Of a stretch of DNA of 64,000 nt, positions 34,787 through 47,993 are shown one piece after another. The stretch comes from Tigriopus japonicus. Taxonomy: Eukaryota; Arthropoda; Copepoda; Harpacticoida; Harpacticidae. Below the pieces are notes generated by a model. The model had not been told where the DNA came from, did not search any database, and saw only the letters and a program-made list of their open reading frames with translations. A program made the translations under genes and the position numbers. The DNA lies in contig JAAGOF010000075.1 of assembly GCA_010645155.1 (NCBI GenBank), positions 261,108-325,107 on the forward strand, given 5' to 3'. Position 1 is the stretch's first letter. Every line of letters starts with the position of its first letter.

Positions 34787-37700
34787 CTGAAATCTAGATT
34801 TTCAGCTTGTTTATATCAATATCAATTCTTATTATAAGGTGCAAGTCTACTTTATGGCATATGGACCTTAATCCACACGCAAATTCACTACTTAAAACTA
34901 CTTGAACAACTTAAGAATATCTTACCCATCCTTAGATTGTCCTGAAATCAATGACACGGTTGTACAGTGCAAGAAATTTGAAGATGAAACCATCAATTCT
35001 AGAACATGAATTTATGCCAAGGTGACAACCCATAAAAAACTTGATATCTAATAAGCAATAAAGATTGCCATGTCTTAATTAAGTTCAGGATAAGGCATGG
35101 ATGAACAAGTTCTTTGTAAGTTTTTCAAGTCGGGTAACAGATAAGCTCAAAAAAAACGCCGTTATGTTGTTCAAGTTGTTTATTAAATGAGCATGATGAG
35201 ACGCCTCAGTTCAGCCCGGGGGAGAATTTCCGGGGGAAATATGGTTTTAAATCTATTTTCAAGATGAATTTGCGTGGCATTGTTAAGCAGGATGACACGG
35301 AACAAGGCTAGCAAAAGCTGAATGAAGGAAGACAACAGGGCCTGAAAATTGAGAGGTTAACTCAACAGCTGACCTCCCTCTTTTTGAGCGTTTGGCGCGA
35401 GTAGCCTGAGACTGTACATCGAGTAAACTCATTTCTATGAACGGAGAGTTTTTGCTTCAAATCCTCGGTTATTAACGTGATAGAGGTAAAAAAGCAAGAA
35501 AACACCCCATTGAAAACATCTGAAGGCTTCGTGTCAAATGCCAGAACAATCAAGCGAAGCAGGACGGAGTGGAAATCGGATTCTGCACATTATTGAACGA
35601 GTGATTTCACCAAACTAGTAGTTCTAAAAGATCCAAGTGAATGAATATCAGAGCTGGGCAAGAAAATAAGAATTGATAAAACCAACCGAAACATTGAAGG
35701 AAGAATCTGTTTAGCTGTTTTGTCGGTGGAACCAACGTCAAAGAAAGTCCAGTTTGTGAAGTGTAATTGGTTCATCCACCTTCCCGATTAACCATCTTTT
35801 ACCCGTCAAAGTCTGATGAAGATTCTTAAAGTTCTTTTGGTCTTCAAAAAGCCTTAAGTCATACTGAGAAGCTCCCTAGAAGCCCCAGCCATTGACATCA
35901 ATGATGATGTTCGAAAACTTTAAGCAGTTCCAAAGACGACATTGGGACACAAATGACGATGAAATGCAAAAATGATTTATGCTTCCAAATGATGATCTGT
36001 TCTCAAAACCTTCATTGATATGCTTACCTTTAAGTCTTAAACCGAATGAGTTAGTGAGCACAGAAAAGAACCTTCAGCCTTTGGATCTAATTGAGTTGGC
36101 ATGTTTAACATTTCATGTACCTTAAGGTGAAAACATAAAATTGTGATCCTTTTTTTTAATAATCATTTACGAAATAAATAAATGGAAAATAAAAAAAACA
36201 TTGATGAGCAAATTTTCTAGTTTTACAACTGAATTCTAAAAATGGATTTATTCACCTTGTTTTGGCATTAATCCTGTTCTAAACTCGTACTAAAGCATGA
36301 AAACGGTCGAGATTTGCCTACATCACTGCACTGAAAACTTTTCCAATTCTCATTTCCAAGCTCCAAGCTGCAGGAATTACTTAGTTTACCCTTGATTTCC
36401 TCTACATCGTGAAACATTGACATATTGGATTATTGAGGATTAAACCTAAACAATACTCATATTTGACACCCATGCCAGAGCTACCTGGTACTGAAATAAC
36501 CCTCTTTCAGTTTTCAAGGTTTTCAGACAGGTCCATATTACAGTTTATCCTCCTAATAATCTACTAAATTCAGTATTTTTCAAATGTTAAAATAAAATCG
36601 GCGATATTTGAGCTGAGGCAGTCCAATTTTGGAACCAAAGAAGCGGAAAGTATCTCTGGGCATATAAACACCCAAATTCTCAAACAATATAAATCTTTGA
36701 AAATTTAATTAAGATGGAAAAAATGTCATTTTTGTATGTTGTAACACAAAAAGTCAAAGATATAAAAATACATAAAACCCGCTTAAAACATAGATTTTTG
36801 AAAAATTGCTTTTGAATGAGAAAATGGCTACACTGGTCATCATATTTAGTGGAATTCTGCGATTTTAAAAATCGCCTTTTGGTCCTGGTATTAATGAAGA
36901 ATGAGAAAATGTGTCAAGGCTTGTCCTCTGAGATGGGCAAAGTTGGGTAGAATTTCAGATTTCCTCTTCTTTTTGGACCGCCTACAAAACACCAAACCGA
37001 TTCTTTGGGGTTAGCTCTTTGCCTTTCTTTTTTATTTGGTGACAAAAGGATGCTTACAAGTAGGTTAAAAGCCCCCTCAAATGTCGATTTCCTGCTTTTT
37101 ACGTTTCGAACAATGAAGCTTGTACAGTCTGGGGCAAACAGTGCAGAATCGTGAAAGGTTGTGAGAGGATCGTCAAACACTATCCGTTCTAAAGCTCAAC
37201 GTCATCTCGTCTATAGAGCAGAGCTAGTCTGGACTTGTGCATTGTGCAAGCGATGAAGAGACTTCAGACGAACAGATTACTTTGGACAGGCTACACATTT
37301 ACACTTTAAGTAACTTAAACATAATCCTCAGAAAAGTTTTAATTGTCTTACCTTCATTCAGTTAGCTTTCTGAGAGGCCTCGCACTTCAGATATTCACAA
37401 GAACTTTAAGCACCTAGAGAGCTTTCTAAGACACTACAAGACATTAAACAAAACACACTGATTAGGGAATTATGATGCATTGGAAAATAGACACTAAAAA
37501 AACTCTTTTTAAATTATGAGCTACACAAACTAACCAAATTTGTTGCACGACTTAAAAGAATAGCATGACTGAGCTTGTTTTCCTTCTTCAGGGTGTCTCC
37601 CGCAACTAAGAAAAACTGCACACAAAATCAACTTTGAAGTGTTTTAAGACTATTGAAAGACGCTTGCGGTCTGAATGATTTTATTTGAAAAGTCTTCATT

Positions 37701-39640
37701 GAAATTAATGGAAAAACAAGCATATTTTGCTTGCTCTATATTACATTGAATATTATAATATATAATAAAAATATATAGTGAATATTATATTTTATATGGA
37801 ACAAACAAGCCTCAATTGTTTTGTCTTGAAAGTTTGGAGATAGGCTGGATTATGTGATTTTCTAGTCAAAACTAAGAAAAAACCTTAAGTCATTCTGGAT
37901 CCTACTTTCAAACAAATTATTTGAACACTCACAAAGTGCTTTAAGCTCATTGCACTTCACATTGACAAGTTTAGTTCAATATGTTGCAAAATAAGTTCTT
38001 AACAATATTCTGATTGTTTTGGTCACCATTTTTGATTTTCATCTTCTCTCTTCAAGGATCCTGTGGCACGTTGTCTTCTTCAGATTAATTATATTTGAAC
38101 CAACAAATTAGGACAGACGAGCTGACTTAAAGTGTGGCAAAACAGTAAGTTAAGTCATCTTTGTATAACATTCAAACCAATGATTGCTCTTGGGGCCAAT
38201 CAATGAGCATTTTAAAGTCATTTTGAACATTGCAACAGTTGCATCAAGCAACCCTTAATCTAGTAGATGCCTCATCTTTGGCAGTTCGCCCAGCCAAATT
38301 AGCCAGAAGAAAAAAGAGGCTTGTCTAAATTTTTGGCTGAATTGGCATTCCATCTTTGCCTTTCACTTGATTTGGGTCACCTCCGGCCCGTTTTGCCGTG
38401 CCGTGAAAAGTCCACCTCTGGAGACGGTCTTGGTTGAGGGCACTTCTTAACCACTGGTCAACCAGATTCTCTTCCAATTGAGTAGTTGCTAGCTGGGGAA
38501 GGAGGTGCAGGCGCCAAAGGTGGAGGTGTAGGAGCAGCCTGCTCCTCTTCCTTGCTCCACCAGGAACCTCTCACCACAGGACGTGAACTTCAGCTGACAC
38601 ATAGCCCAAGAAGACCTTTAAAATGGTGCAGCTCTGCAATGAATTTGAATAAAATTGCCAAAAGACAATAGAAAAAGGTGTTTGATAGCAAACATCATTT
38701 CAGGACAAAGTGTCAGCATGAGATAGCACTCGTTTTCCTGCCATCAATTTCTATGCTGATGTTTTCTGTTCTCAGGAATTAGTCGAAACCAAGTTGCTTC
38801 AGATCAATGTCTTGCGCAAAAATGAGAATGGATCTCAATTAAACGCATGTATAACTTGAATATAATAATAATGCCAACTTCAGACAATGGGCTAAATTAT
38901 ACACAGATGATGTTTCATGAAAATTGAGCGTGTTTTTGGAAAACTGTGGCCCTGTTATTAACAATGAAACTTACACCCAAAGCATCCACACTTTTCAATA
39001 AAAGTATCATTTATGGTCAATATTTTACCGTCTGAAATGCTTGAAGTCCATTGGATGCCAAATATCAACATTTTGACAGGCCAAACCAAGAGGAAGCACA
39101 ATATTGAACAAATTATTCATCAACTTATTGTTGAGTTGTTGATGATTCCCTCTGAATAACTATTCATGCAGAATGAAACAAAGAACAGATCACCTTCATG
39201 GAGCACTATATTCTTCACTTTGATGGTGTTGTTAGGTACTTGTAATCTGAAACCATTGGTATTTCAGGATAAGTTGAATAGGGTTGATAATGAGTGGTGA
39301 ACGTGATTTACCCATGAGTGGGTTGCATTTAATTTTCTCTAAGATACAAATACACATACCAGAATGATGTCTAGACAATTCATCCACCGATTTAGTAGCA
39401 AATATTGAATATTGAGTCCATAATTCTTCCCTATTGTTCACTCAATAGGGCCTCATTGGGCTCTAAAAAACAACAACAAACAGCTGTCTTTGCATCCTCT
39501 TTTGTAAGTATATCCATGCTCTAGCTTGCTTGCTTGCTTCTAGTTGTTTGTTTAGACTTCTTTAGGAAAGGAGCAATGCTCAATCACAATGTAATTCCTT
39601 ACACGAATTTTTGAAATCTGAAACTTTGACTTTAAAAGCA
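34787..39640. other. Gene desert
   Basis: About 4.8 kb, AT-rich, no open frame over about 90 codons, no recognised domain. Recurrent ACTTAAG and CTTTAAG words are scattered throughout. Could be an intron of a gene outside recognised exons, or decayed repeats. Confidence 0.4.
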
Positions 39641-39743
39641 ACAATTGAGTCCAATGACATCTCACTTATTGGAAAATGTCGAAATTAAATGGAAATTGGC
39701 CTTAAGTAAATGCGACTCATATCATATTGAAAATTTGGAAAAG

Positions 39744-39955
39744 TTTTCCCATTTGCTTTCTCATTTTTTACTCCTGCTTGTTTTCCCATTTGCTTTCTCA
39801 TTTTCTACTCCTGCTTGTTTTCCCATTTGCTTTCTCATTTTCTACTCCTGCTTGTTTTCCCATTTGCTTTCTCATTTTTTACTCCTGCTTGTTTTCCCAT
39901 TTGCTTTCTCATTTTCTACTTGTGCTTGTTTTCCCACTTGCTTTCCATTATCTAC
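39744..39955. repeat. 37-bp minisatellite (about 5.7 copies)
   Basis: TTTTCCCATTTGCTTTCTCA... repeats every 37 bases. The overlapping ORFs with FSHLLSHF peptides come from this array. Confidence 0.9.
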
Positions 39956-40008
39956 TCCTTGCATACTCTCAACCCTTACATTAAAATCCTATTTTCTGAT
40001 CACACTTG

Positions 40009-40155
40009 CTACTCACACTTTCTACTCACACTTTCTACTTACATTTTCCACTCACATTTTCTACTTACACTATCTACTTACACTTTCCACTCACACTTTC
40101 TACTCACACTTTGTACTCACACTTTCTACTCACACCTTCTACTCACACTTTCTAC
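40009..40155. repeat. 13-bp array ACTCACACTTTCT (about 11 copies)
   Basis: TACTCACACTTTC and close variants in tandem. Reading frame cycles with the 13-bp period; no protein is implied. Confidence 0.88.
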
Positions 40156-40241
40156 AACAAGTTTACTAAAACACCCCACCCAAAGCCCCCTATTTTCCAC
40201 ACCGTCCCTGTAAAGCTTGTCCTTTGTTGGTAAGTTTCTCC

Positions 40242-40511
40242 AATGGATGAGTGTAATTGAACGAATTCAGCTGGAGATCTTGGGGCCAAAATGGCTAGGG
40301 ATGCGTCAAAGTCAAGACTCACCCTTCATAAAACTTAACCAAAATTCGTGAGCCCAATTCGTTTTCTTCATTTTGACAATCAATTGAAATAAGCTTTTTT
40401 TCTCACGGAGCAAACTAAAACTATGAAATGTCCGAACCTAGTTTTGACCCATCCCTAGTCATTTTGGCCCCAGAATCCCCAGCTGATTTCCCTCGATTAC
40501 ACTCATCCATT
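40242..40511. mobile_element. MITE family GGATTCTTGGGGCCAAA, copy 3
   Basis: AATGGATGAGTGTAAT at the left and its complement ATTACACTCATCCATT at the right bound a 270-bp element. Next to these are GAATTCAGCTGGAGATCTTG, then GGCCAAAATGGCTAGGGATG, and their inverted counterparts. Confidence 0.72.
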
Positions 40512-41036
40512 TTCTCACTTTCTGTCTGGGGAGAGAAAAAAATTGAAGAGTGACAGAATATTACAAAAGTACCAAGGATATTCATTTGCGTGGACGGAAA
40601 AACAATTACCAGAGACGTTTTTGAAAGAAATAGAAAATGGCAAGCAAGAAGTCATTCATTAGAAGCTCAAATTTCTTAGTGAAAAGAATTTTTTTGAAAA
40701 AAAGTATTTGCAAAAACTGCAAAACGAAGTGGAAAAGTTGAAAAAGTTGGAAAAAGAGCAACATATTCCCGAAAAAATGCACACTCCCTCAAAAATGTGC
40801 AAAAAATTTAAAAGAGTGAGTAAGATTATGATATGTAAAAAATGCTCACAAATGAGTATGAATCAAAATTTTAGTTCATATTGTTTTTCTGCCCCCTAGT
40901 CAAAATAACAGATCTTTAATATATCTGCCTTTCAATGTCAAATTTACAACTTAAAGTAGATTTTCAAATCTGTCTGATTCTGTCATAATTTACTTCAGAT
41001 TGTGTCCGAATCTAATCAGAAGCACATGGTCATCCT

Positions 41037-41275
41037 GGTTGAGCGGACAGTTAGTGTGACCAAAAAGTGTGAATCAAGACCAACTGTTTAAACTCGTTCT
41101 TGAAGCCACAAGTTAGTTTTTGTTCATATATGTTTTGGATTAACCCTACATAACCCAAAAGCTTAAATTTGTGTTCTCGCTATAGGTGACTTATTCAATG
41201 TATTGACAAAAAAATTCCTAGTTGTAGTATTCAAATCCAAGACATGGTCACCTTGTTACGTCATTTTCTTTAGTA
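41037..41275 (-). repeat. Inverted duplicate of 32805-33046
   Basis: Begins GAGCGGACAGTTAGTGTGAC; see the entry at 32805. Confidence 0.6.
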
Positions 41276-41744
41276 TTTAATAGATCTCAATGAGTATTAC
41301 TGGCTCAGCATGTCTAAAAATGATTGAACTGTAAGTCAAGAGCCCTGTTTGGACCTACTCAAATTGTCCACCACAGATACTTCTGTTGGGCATAGTTTCA
41401 CAGAACTTGTACTAATGCGTGGAGCAAGATTCTATCTACGCATTACCTTATTATTATGAGGACCAAAATCGTTTGGAGAACTGAATGTCAAACGTTCATG
41501 AGACAAGTAGAAAGGATACTGGGACCTCCAAAACCAAGGTGGAGAACATCTAGTCTTATAAGTATATTAACACAAGAAGTCTGAATGAATTTTCTGAAGA
41601 TGCATGTTCAATAGTTTAAGCCATTAATAAAGAATCAATCATATTGTGTCAAAATTTTGCGTAGACCTCGTAACATTTTTCAGAAATCATAGTTTGTGTC
41701 CAGTCCTTTTTGTGTCCACCCCTTTCAGGGATCCCTGCCCTATT

Positions 41745-42030
41745 TGCACCACAGAGTTCCTAGAGTGCCGATACCAGAGCAGGCCGGCCATGAAATTTCT
41801 GAGCAGGCAGCAAAGGCAATTCTGAATCAGTAACTAGTTGAAACTTGCCCAAATAATTCCAATGCATTGACGTTTGTACTATGATCTTCCACTTGTATGG
41901 GCAAGTTTTTACCATATTCTTCAGAAATATTTGCTTTTCACGCAGATTATGGGTAACTCTGGCCAGTATCAGCTATAAACAAGGCAGACAAAATGAGGAC
42001 AATGGTCTCTCTATACTTCTCTAAGATTTG
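41745..42030 (-). repeat. Dispersed repeat, reverse fragment
   Basis: The complement of GGCCATTGT..ATTTTG..GCTGATACTGG..AAAGTTGCCC, as found at 1285-1400 and 42970-43060. Confidence 0.55.
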
Positions 42031-42599
42031 GACATTAAGGTAAGCTGTTTGTTTGCTGGTACCACCAGAGATATCTGAAGATATAACATACTTCTGTATT
42101 TTGAAGGACGACTAGGAGATGGCTCAGTGTGTCCAAAAACAATTCAACTGTAACACAAGAGCCTTGTTTGGACATACTCATTCGTCAGCTGTGACTTAAC
42201 GCTCTGAAAGAGCAACCAGTGATTTGTCCTGCAAAATGAAACACTTTTCCAGGTATGTTGTATCTGCGCATATCTGTGGGAACCGCGACGTAGTGTTGCG
42301 GAATTAACGATTCAAACTTGTTTTAAGATCAATCTCAGATTGACCTCAAAAGTAACGGAATTTTTTCTACCTTTCCTCTTTATGAACACAAGTTTCAACT
42401 ATCCTGTGCAACACTAAGCACGAATTTTGTCAAAAAGTGCCAGTAAACAAACTTACCTAAACGTCCAAATATATTGTACATTTATTTAGAGAATATACCA
42501 ATCTAATTAACATCACCAACTCAACAACATGGAGACATTATCATTCCCATATGGGTTTCCATTGGACTAGATACCCTGAGATATATATTTGGTAATGTA

Positions 42600-43790
42600 A
42601 GCTAACACATGGTGCTGATGGTTCATCCTGGTGATTGGTCAAGAGCCTTCAGTTGGTCATTCAGTTGATTCTTACGAAGTTCAATAACAAACCAGAGTAC
42701 TTTGTAAATTTCGTAGTGCTGTGACTTGGTACTTGGGTAAGCTTTTCTACGTGAAGTCAGCTAAGGCCGTCAATTTACCTATGTGAAGTCATATACTTCC
42801 TCTGACTACCAGTCTTTATAAACCATTTTTTCATTAAGGAAAACCAAACTTTTCCCTTCCCTAACTTGTTTTTACTTCTGAGCAAGGTTGCAAATCAAAC
42901 ACAAATTTGTGTTTGCTTAAATCTCCAATATGTGACCCTACCTTGCTAATTCCTTAGAGGAGTATAGAGAGGCCATTGTTGTCATTTTGTCTGCCTTGAT
43001 TGTGGCTGATACTGGTCAAAGTTGCCCAAGTTGCGTGAAAAGCCAAATATTTCCAAAGAATATCGTGAAATACTTGCCCAAACAAGTGGAAGATCATAGT
43101 ACAAATTAAAGTGCGCAAGACATGTTTCCAATGCCAAATCCTATAATTGCGTGAACTAATGCTTGTGAATCAAATTATCATCTTTATTGAGCACCTTAGT
43201 ATAATTTGGGAGAAGCAAACCGTAAGCAAGAGGTCACATGCCAAAAACTAAAAGTTTTTCAAAAATTTCCCTTCTACGAATACGTTTGTTTGGGCAAGTT
43301 TCAACTAGTCGCTGATGATAAACGGCCCTTGCTGCCCACAATGAAATTTCACGACCGGCTTGCTCTAGTATCTCCACCCTATAGACCTCTATGGCTAATC
43401 CCGTTGAAAGAACTTGCCCAACGCCCATATTTCAAATCACTAATATTTTGTTGTCAATCACCGAATCGTGAGACATTGATCTGTGCTTTTTTAAGCTCAA
43501 CACTAATTCAAATTATTAAATTTGAATCCTTTTTTACATAACAGGCAAATACAACTTTTCAGACACATATGAAGCAGGCTTGAGGATTTTCACAAACCAA
43601 ACTACGCTATCAAATTAGGTAAATAGTTATGATGTGTTTCTAACAAGAAAATATTTCCAATATTTCCTTTAATAATGAGCTTTTGCTTCCCGCACGACTG
43701 AAGACGTCACAGACGACCCGCGTCAGTCGGACATTCATAGATTTTGCCAGCCCATCTTTGCCTTAGGGTCTCTTCTCTAGACCGGGGAAA
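42600..43790 (+). repeat. Dispersed repeat, copy 2 (uninterrupted)
   Basis: Carries all blocks seen around 560-6925 without the LTR insertions. The ATGCC at about 43239 and the GCCTT-like site at about 43262 are the empty counterparts of the TRIM1 and LARD insertion points. ORF 43206-43541 is an accident of this repeat. Confidence 0.65.
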
Positions 43791-44021
43791 GAGGGGAGAT
43801 CTGGGATTGACCAACGAGCGGGATTCTGCAAGGACGTTGTTGCGCCCTCTGGTTGCGAAAAAAGTTCATCAACCAGTTGTTTTGAATGTTGCGATGCCAT
43901 TGAGAATAGTTAAATACCATTTAATAAGAGTACGATCAAAACTGTCCCTGTCGGTTCGCATTGTGTTTCCTCACCAGTTCATGTTGCTAATAATTTTTAT
44001 TCACTTTTCAGTGTCTTTTAG

Positions 44022-45360
44022 TCATAACATATTATTATTGACGGCCACTATGTCGAACTTCCCCATGGCTGTTGCAACAATAGTAAATCCATTTTGCTCT
44101 AAGGTATCACGTACAGCAGCTCCTCGATCCACAAAATGCGTCACTGGGACAATCACCAAACTCACATTGACTTTTTCCCATGGGACGCTTCTCAAAATAG
44201 AGTCCTCCTCAAAGCCGGATCTAAGACTTATGACTCCAATTCTAGATTGGTTCATCGCCAACATTATCGAGTACAAGGGAAAACAAATCATCGGCACGTG
44301 ATGGAAGTCAGGGAGATATTTTTTGGATAATGAGTAAGTCAAGCGGCCACGACCTCTTAAGAAAATATAGTTTGACTTCTCGACATATTGACCTCGAGAT
44401 ATACAACTATTGAGTAGGGATGCATTCCTGTGACATTTGGTGAACGTTTGAAATGCCTGAGGATCTGGTTCCACGATGAGTCCACTCCAATTGTATAATC
44501 GTTCGATCATGAAGGTGTGACTGTATTTTGGTCCACTGCCAATCTCGAGGAAGATTCCGGGACCGAAATTTGCCATCCTCTCAGTGATGATTTTATCTTG
44601 GCCGTAAACGCTTTTAAATTCTTTTGCTTGCTGGCGAGAAAAAGAAATTTCACCTTTGTTACAAAGGGTAAAAGAGGTTTTTAAAGGATTTGTGCAAAAA
44701 TATCTTGCTCTAGGCGAAGCCACTAATGAGACAAAACATGATACAAGTAGACATGGTTATGGACAAATTTCATGTTTTCTCACGATAAGCTTTTTTGTTC
44801 TCAAGTTAGCTTTTTAGAAGTTGAAACCATTAGCGTGAAGAAGTAATTCCATATTGATTTTGGCAATCACAAATTGAAACTTGGTTCGATTTAGGTAAAT
44901 TTCTGATTCACCACTTTTGCCCTTTTCTAAAATGAAAAGGAGGGTTATGGAACTCCATCCATTTGTCATTTGGGAAGACCTTGCAAAAAAGCCATTTTCC
45001 ACTGAATCAAAAAAGGGAAATAGATATTTTGGAACTTATTTAAATTCTCACACAATAACTAAGCGTCCGTGGAGGCTCCATAATCATGGTTTGGATGCAA
45101 TTAACTAATCGTGGGTCCGCTTGATGCAGTCCCACCAATGAGTCAGACGACTTGCAATTCACTGAAACGATTGAATGTTAGCATCTCAAAAATTTGCGAA
45201 CAAAAATAAAGCATACAAATTAAGGACTGTACGTACCTGAACTTTTGAACGGTCCTGGTGTAAAAGAAGTTGTGAAAATCAGAAAGAATGTGATTGCCAA
45301 TAACGTCATGAAAACTGGAAGCAATATGTCTGTGTTGAAGTTTCTCGTGGCCGACTTCAT
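44022..45360 (-). CDS. Star-like FkbM methyltransferase-fold membrane protein, gene B
   Basis: Three exons: 45360-45237 (donor GTACGT), 45161-45052 (acceptor CGTTTCAG, donor GTGAGA), 44630-44022 (acceptor CTCGCCAG). Exons 1 and 2 have exactly the lengths of gene A, and the phases agree. The product is 280 residues. A hydrophobic anchor follows the first ten or so residues (LLPVFMTLLAITFFLIF). The linker has DPRLVNCIQ and EPPRTLSYC. The domain in exon 3 has FLEIGSG, LIVEPD, SCISRGQYVEK and SVPWEKVNVSLVI. As in gene A, the usual LDVEG becomes LRSGFE. The frame runs upstream of 44630, but that part is intron by comparison. A close paralogue of gene A, probably a non-catalytic or altered relative of Star; function unproven. 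Confidence 0.82.
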
Positions 45361-45577
45361 TGCTCGAATAGAAAAAGTTACATTTCTGATGACAACACAT
45401 TTCTGGATATTGCAATAAATGTGATGAATGTTCCATTTGAAACTGATGGTCTGACTTGACACAATTGTCACTTTGAGTTGCTGGGAACAGGATAAGTAAT
45501 TTGGGACTGATAAATTACAATCAATAAGAATTTTGTCCGTCAGGAACAATTTTATTCTTATATCGAGATCAATTCGT

Positions 45578-46030
45578 TTACCAAGATGCGTTGTGCACAG
45601 AGTGCGTATTTCGGTCAACGGAAAAGCATTCTAATTGCCGGGAATATTCTGTCTGCGAATATGTTTTGTCAACCATGTTGTCTTGACGCATGTTATTCAT
45701 GTACTCGTTCAAAGAGAACATCAAATCAGTCAAAAGAAATGGATTACTCAGGCCCCGCTTTGTGACAACTTTTTGCCGCCGGGGCCAACTTCCTTGTCTC
45801 CATAGCAGTAAAATGAGCGAGTGCTTTGTTTCAAACATGTCTATGAAGACTTGCAAATGGCTGCTCACACAAATGAATACAAATTTAAAGTCCAAAAGGC
45901 AGATACATGCTGTGAAAGAACCATTTTGAATAATTGTTGTCAAAATATTGAGTAATTAACGATTAAGCACACATTTATCAGTCTTGAAACAACTTACATG
46001 AGGGTAGGATTGCAGTCAGCCTTACTTCCA
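45578..46030 (-). pseudogene. Unidentified duplicated coding-like segment, copy 1
   Basis: Minus strand: a piece ending CCTACCCTCAT/GTAAGT (possible donor at 45997) and, after about 130 bp, an acceptor GTGAGCAG followed by HLQVFIDMFETKHSLILLLW. The same pair occurs on the plus strand at 48440-48800. Peptide conservation over about 30 residues suggests past coding. Splice phases do not agree between the copies, so at least one is broken. Family not recognised. Confidence 0.4.
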
Positions 46031-46797
46031 GATAACATAATAATTAAAGGAAACAAAGGGACTTAATAATTGGGATGATTCATAAAGATGAGGGATGGTT
46101 TTCTGAGATTGAAAAAGAGCTTTCAATGAAATCAGACAAAAATAAGTAAGAATGCTCTTCATTGATGTTTTAAGTGCATAACTAAATGTTGATATTCCAA
46201 TGGTTTTGTTGCTTTCCACCACAGAGAACAAATAATGAATCCATGAAATTGATTCAACTAGTAATTTGCATCATGTGGTATCAATTTAGGCAAGTATAAT
46301 ATACAATGGATGACAAAGTACTCACAATTTTAAAAAAAATATGCAACACCCCAAGGAACAAGCAGCAATTAAAAAATTGCTGATTCATTGCAACTAAACA
46401 TGTCCAGAAAAATTCCAGAATATGCCTATGAATCACCAAAGAGTAACAGAAAGATTTGGTTTTACTTTTGTAGATAAATCCAAGGACATGTGATAAATCC
46501 CATTGCAACTTGTGTTGAATTTGCACAAAATGAAAGCATGATGCAGAATTTAAAAATGGAAAGACCTGTTGAAATACCTTTAATTCAAAATTCCCTATAT
46601 TATGGGAAATATATGTTATCCTTCAAAATCTTCCTGTTCAGGGCTGCTACTTCTAATTGTCGTTGCACGGAATCGTGAAAACAACCATGATGAAATGAAT
46701 TTTTTGATTCATGCTTGATCTTGACTGAGTCTTAAAATAATTAATTAACATACAGTAGTGGCAAATCCACGATGAATTCCTCATACCATCAACTAGA

Positions 46798-47993
46798 GAT
46801 GGTTGAATTCAATGAGGAGCAACGACGTTGCGCCGTTGTGATGGCCCTTGTGAATTCAAAGGCCAAAATAACCAACAGAGAGATTGCCAACACGCTTGGA
46901 TTGTACATCTGATTCATTCAAAGGACCAGGAAGAGGTTAAGGGAGAAAAAGAAGCACCCTGGTTCAAAGATAGTATGTGGAGTGATCTTGAGTGATGACT
47001 AGGGCCCGGAAAAATATTTGCAAAAAGTGACAAAATATCAAATGTATATTTTCTTCAAAAGGCCAAAATATTTGGAAAAAAAGCCGGATATTGAAGACAT
47101 ATTTTTTTTGACAAGGTCATTATTTAGTATTTTTGTCTTTGTGCGCCCATTTTCCAAGTTTGTTTCTGGTGAATTTGATATATTTTGCCGTTTTTGGAGG
47201 CCTACTTGAATGTAATTGATTCAAAAAAAACAATTTTCAGCTTTTCTCAATAAATGGCGCAATTTTATTCATGTATGACAGTAGTTTTGGTTGTGAATGT
47301 CAAATTTCAGGACAAATGCGATTTTGTAGCGGTTTTTGTACTTTGGTTTCATTTTTGGTAAGCCCAACTGAGCATTGGTCGTTCATTTATTTACTCAATT
47401 TTGCCTGAAATATTTTTTTGACTCAAATATTCGAGCAAATATTTATTTTTCCCTTGAAAAAGCTAAAATATTTGAAAAATAGAGGAAAAACGGAGAAATA
47501 TTTTATATTTTAAAAAATTTATTTCCGGGCCCTAGTGATGACCATGCCTCCACACATCACCGAAACACGGCTCAGGGTCAACACAGGCATTTTATTTAAG
47601 GATGTGCTTATGCCTATCACCAAGGAGACAACTGGTAACTATCCCGGTATGGCAAAAGACGATGCACCCTGTCATGTATCCAAAAGTCCAAAAAAAAATC
47701 CAAAAGGGAACAGTTACGACTTCACCTTCAAGGATACATGGCCACCTAACTCTGCAGATTGAAGTCCAATGGATTAGTCCAAGGATGACTCAACGATGTC
47801 CTTGATTAGTCTTACTTTGGCGTGTTGAAAGAAAGGATCAACAGAAGTGCCCACAACATGAAGACCTCCCAAATCAGTGCCATCAACGAGGAGGGCAACA
47901 AAATAGACAAGGCAAGGGTAAAAGCTCCAACTACGTGGTTTAATGTCCAGGCAGAGGCCGTGGTGGAGGCTGAGGGCAATGAGATCAAATGAA
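46798..47993 (+). pseudogene. Mariner-like transposase pseudogene, split by a hAT-like element
   Basis: The N-terminal helix-turn-helix part reads EEQRRCAVVMALVNSKAKIT and NREIANTLG (46810-46920). The catalytic part resumes after the insertion with VNTGILFKDVLMPITKETTG, KDDAPCHVSK (second Asp) and DTWPPNSAD (third-Asp region, with an in-frame stop), then a C-terminal tail to 47990. The region with the first Asp is gone, and there are stops and shifts. Inactive. Confidence 0.8.
47000..47534. mobile_element. hAT-like non-autonomous element, AAATATTTG words
   Basis: TAGGGCCCGGAAA at both ends (13-bp inverted repeats), with a perfect 8-bp duplication GTGATGAC (46992-46999 and 47535-47542). Inserted in the mariner transposase. 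AAATATTTG and variants recur near both ends. No transposase. A second left end of this kind (TAGGGCCCGGATTTGAAC) is at 60912. Confidence 0.88.

Noticed and set aside
39645..40213. Repetitive FSHLLSHF / STHTFYSHF ORFs as a membrane protein
   Set aside because: Products of the 37-bp and 13-bp arrays; several frames are open at once.
43206..43541. 111-codon ORF as a gene
   Set aside because: Lies in the dispersed repeat and is not open in the other copies.
44631..44723. Start of Star-like gene B at 44723
   Set aside because: Open frame, but comparison with gene A puts an acceptor (CTCGCCAG) at 44631 and two upstream exons of the same lengths.
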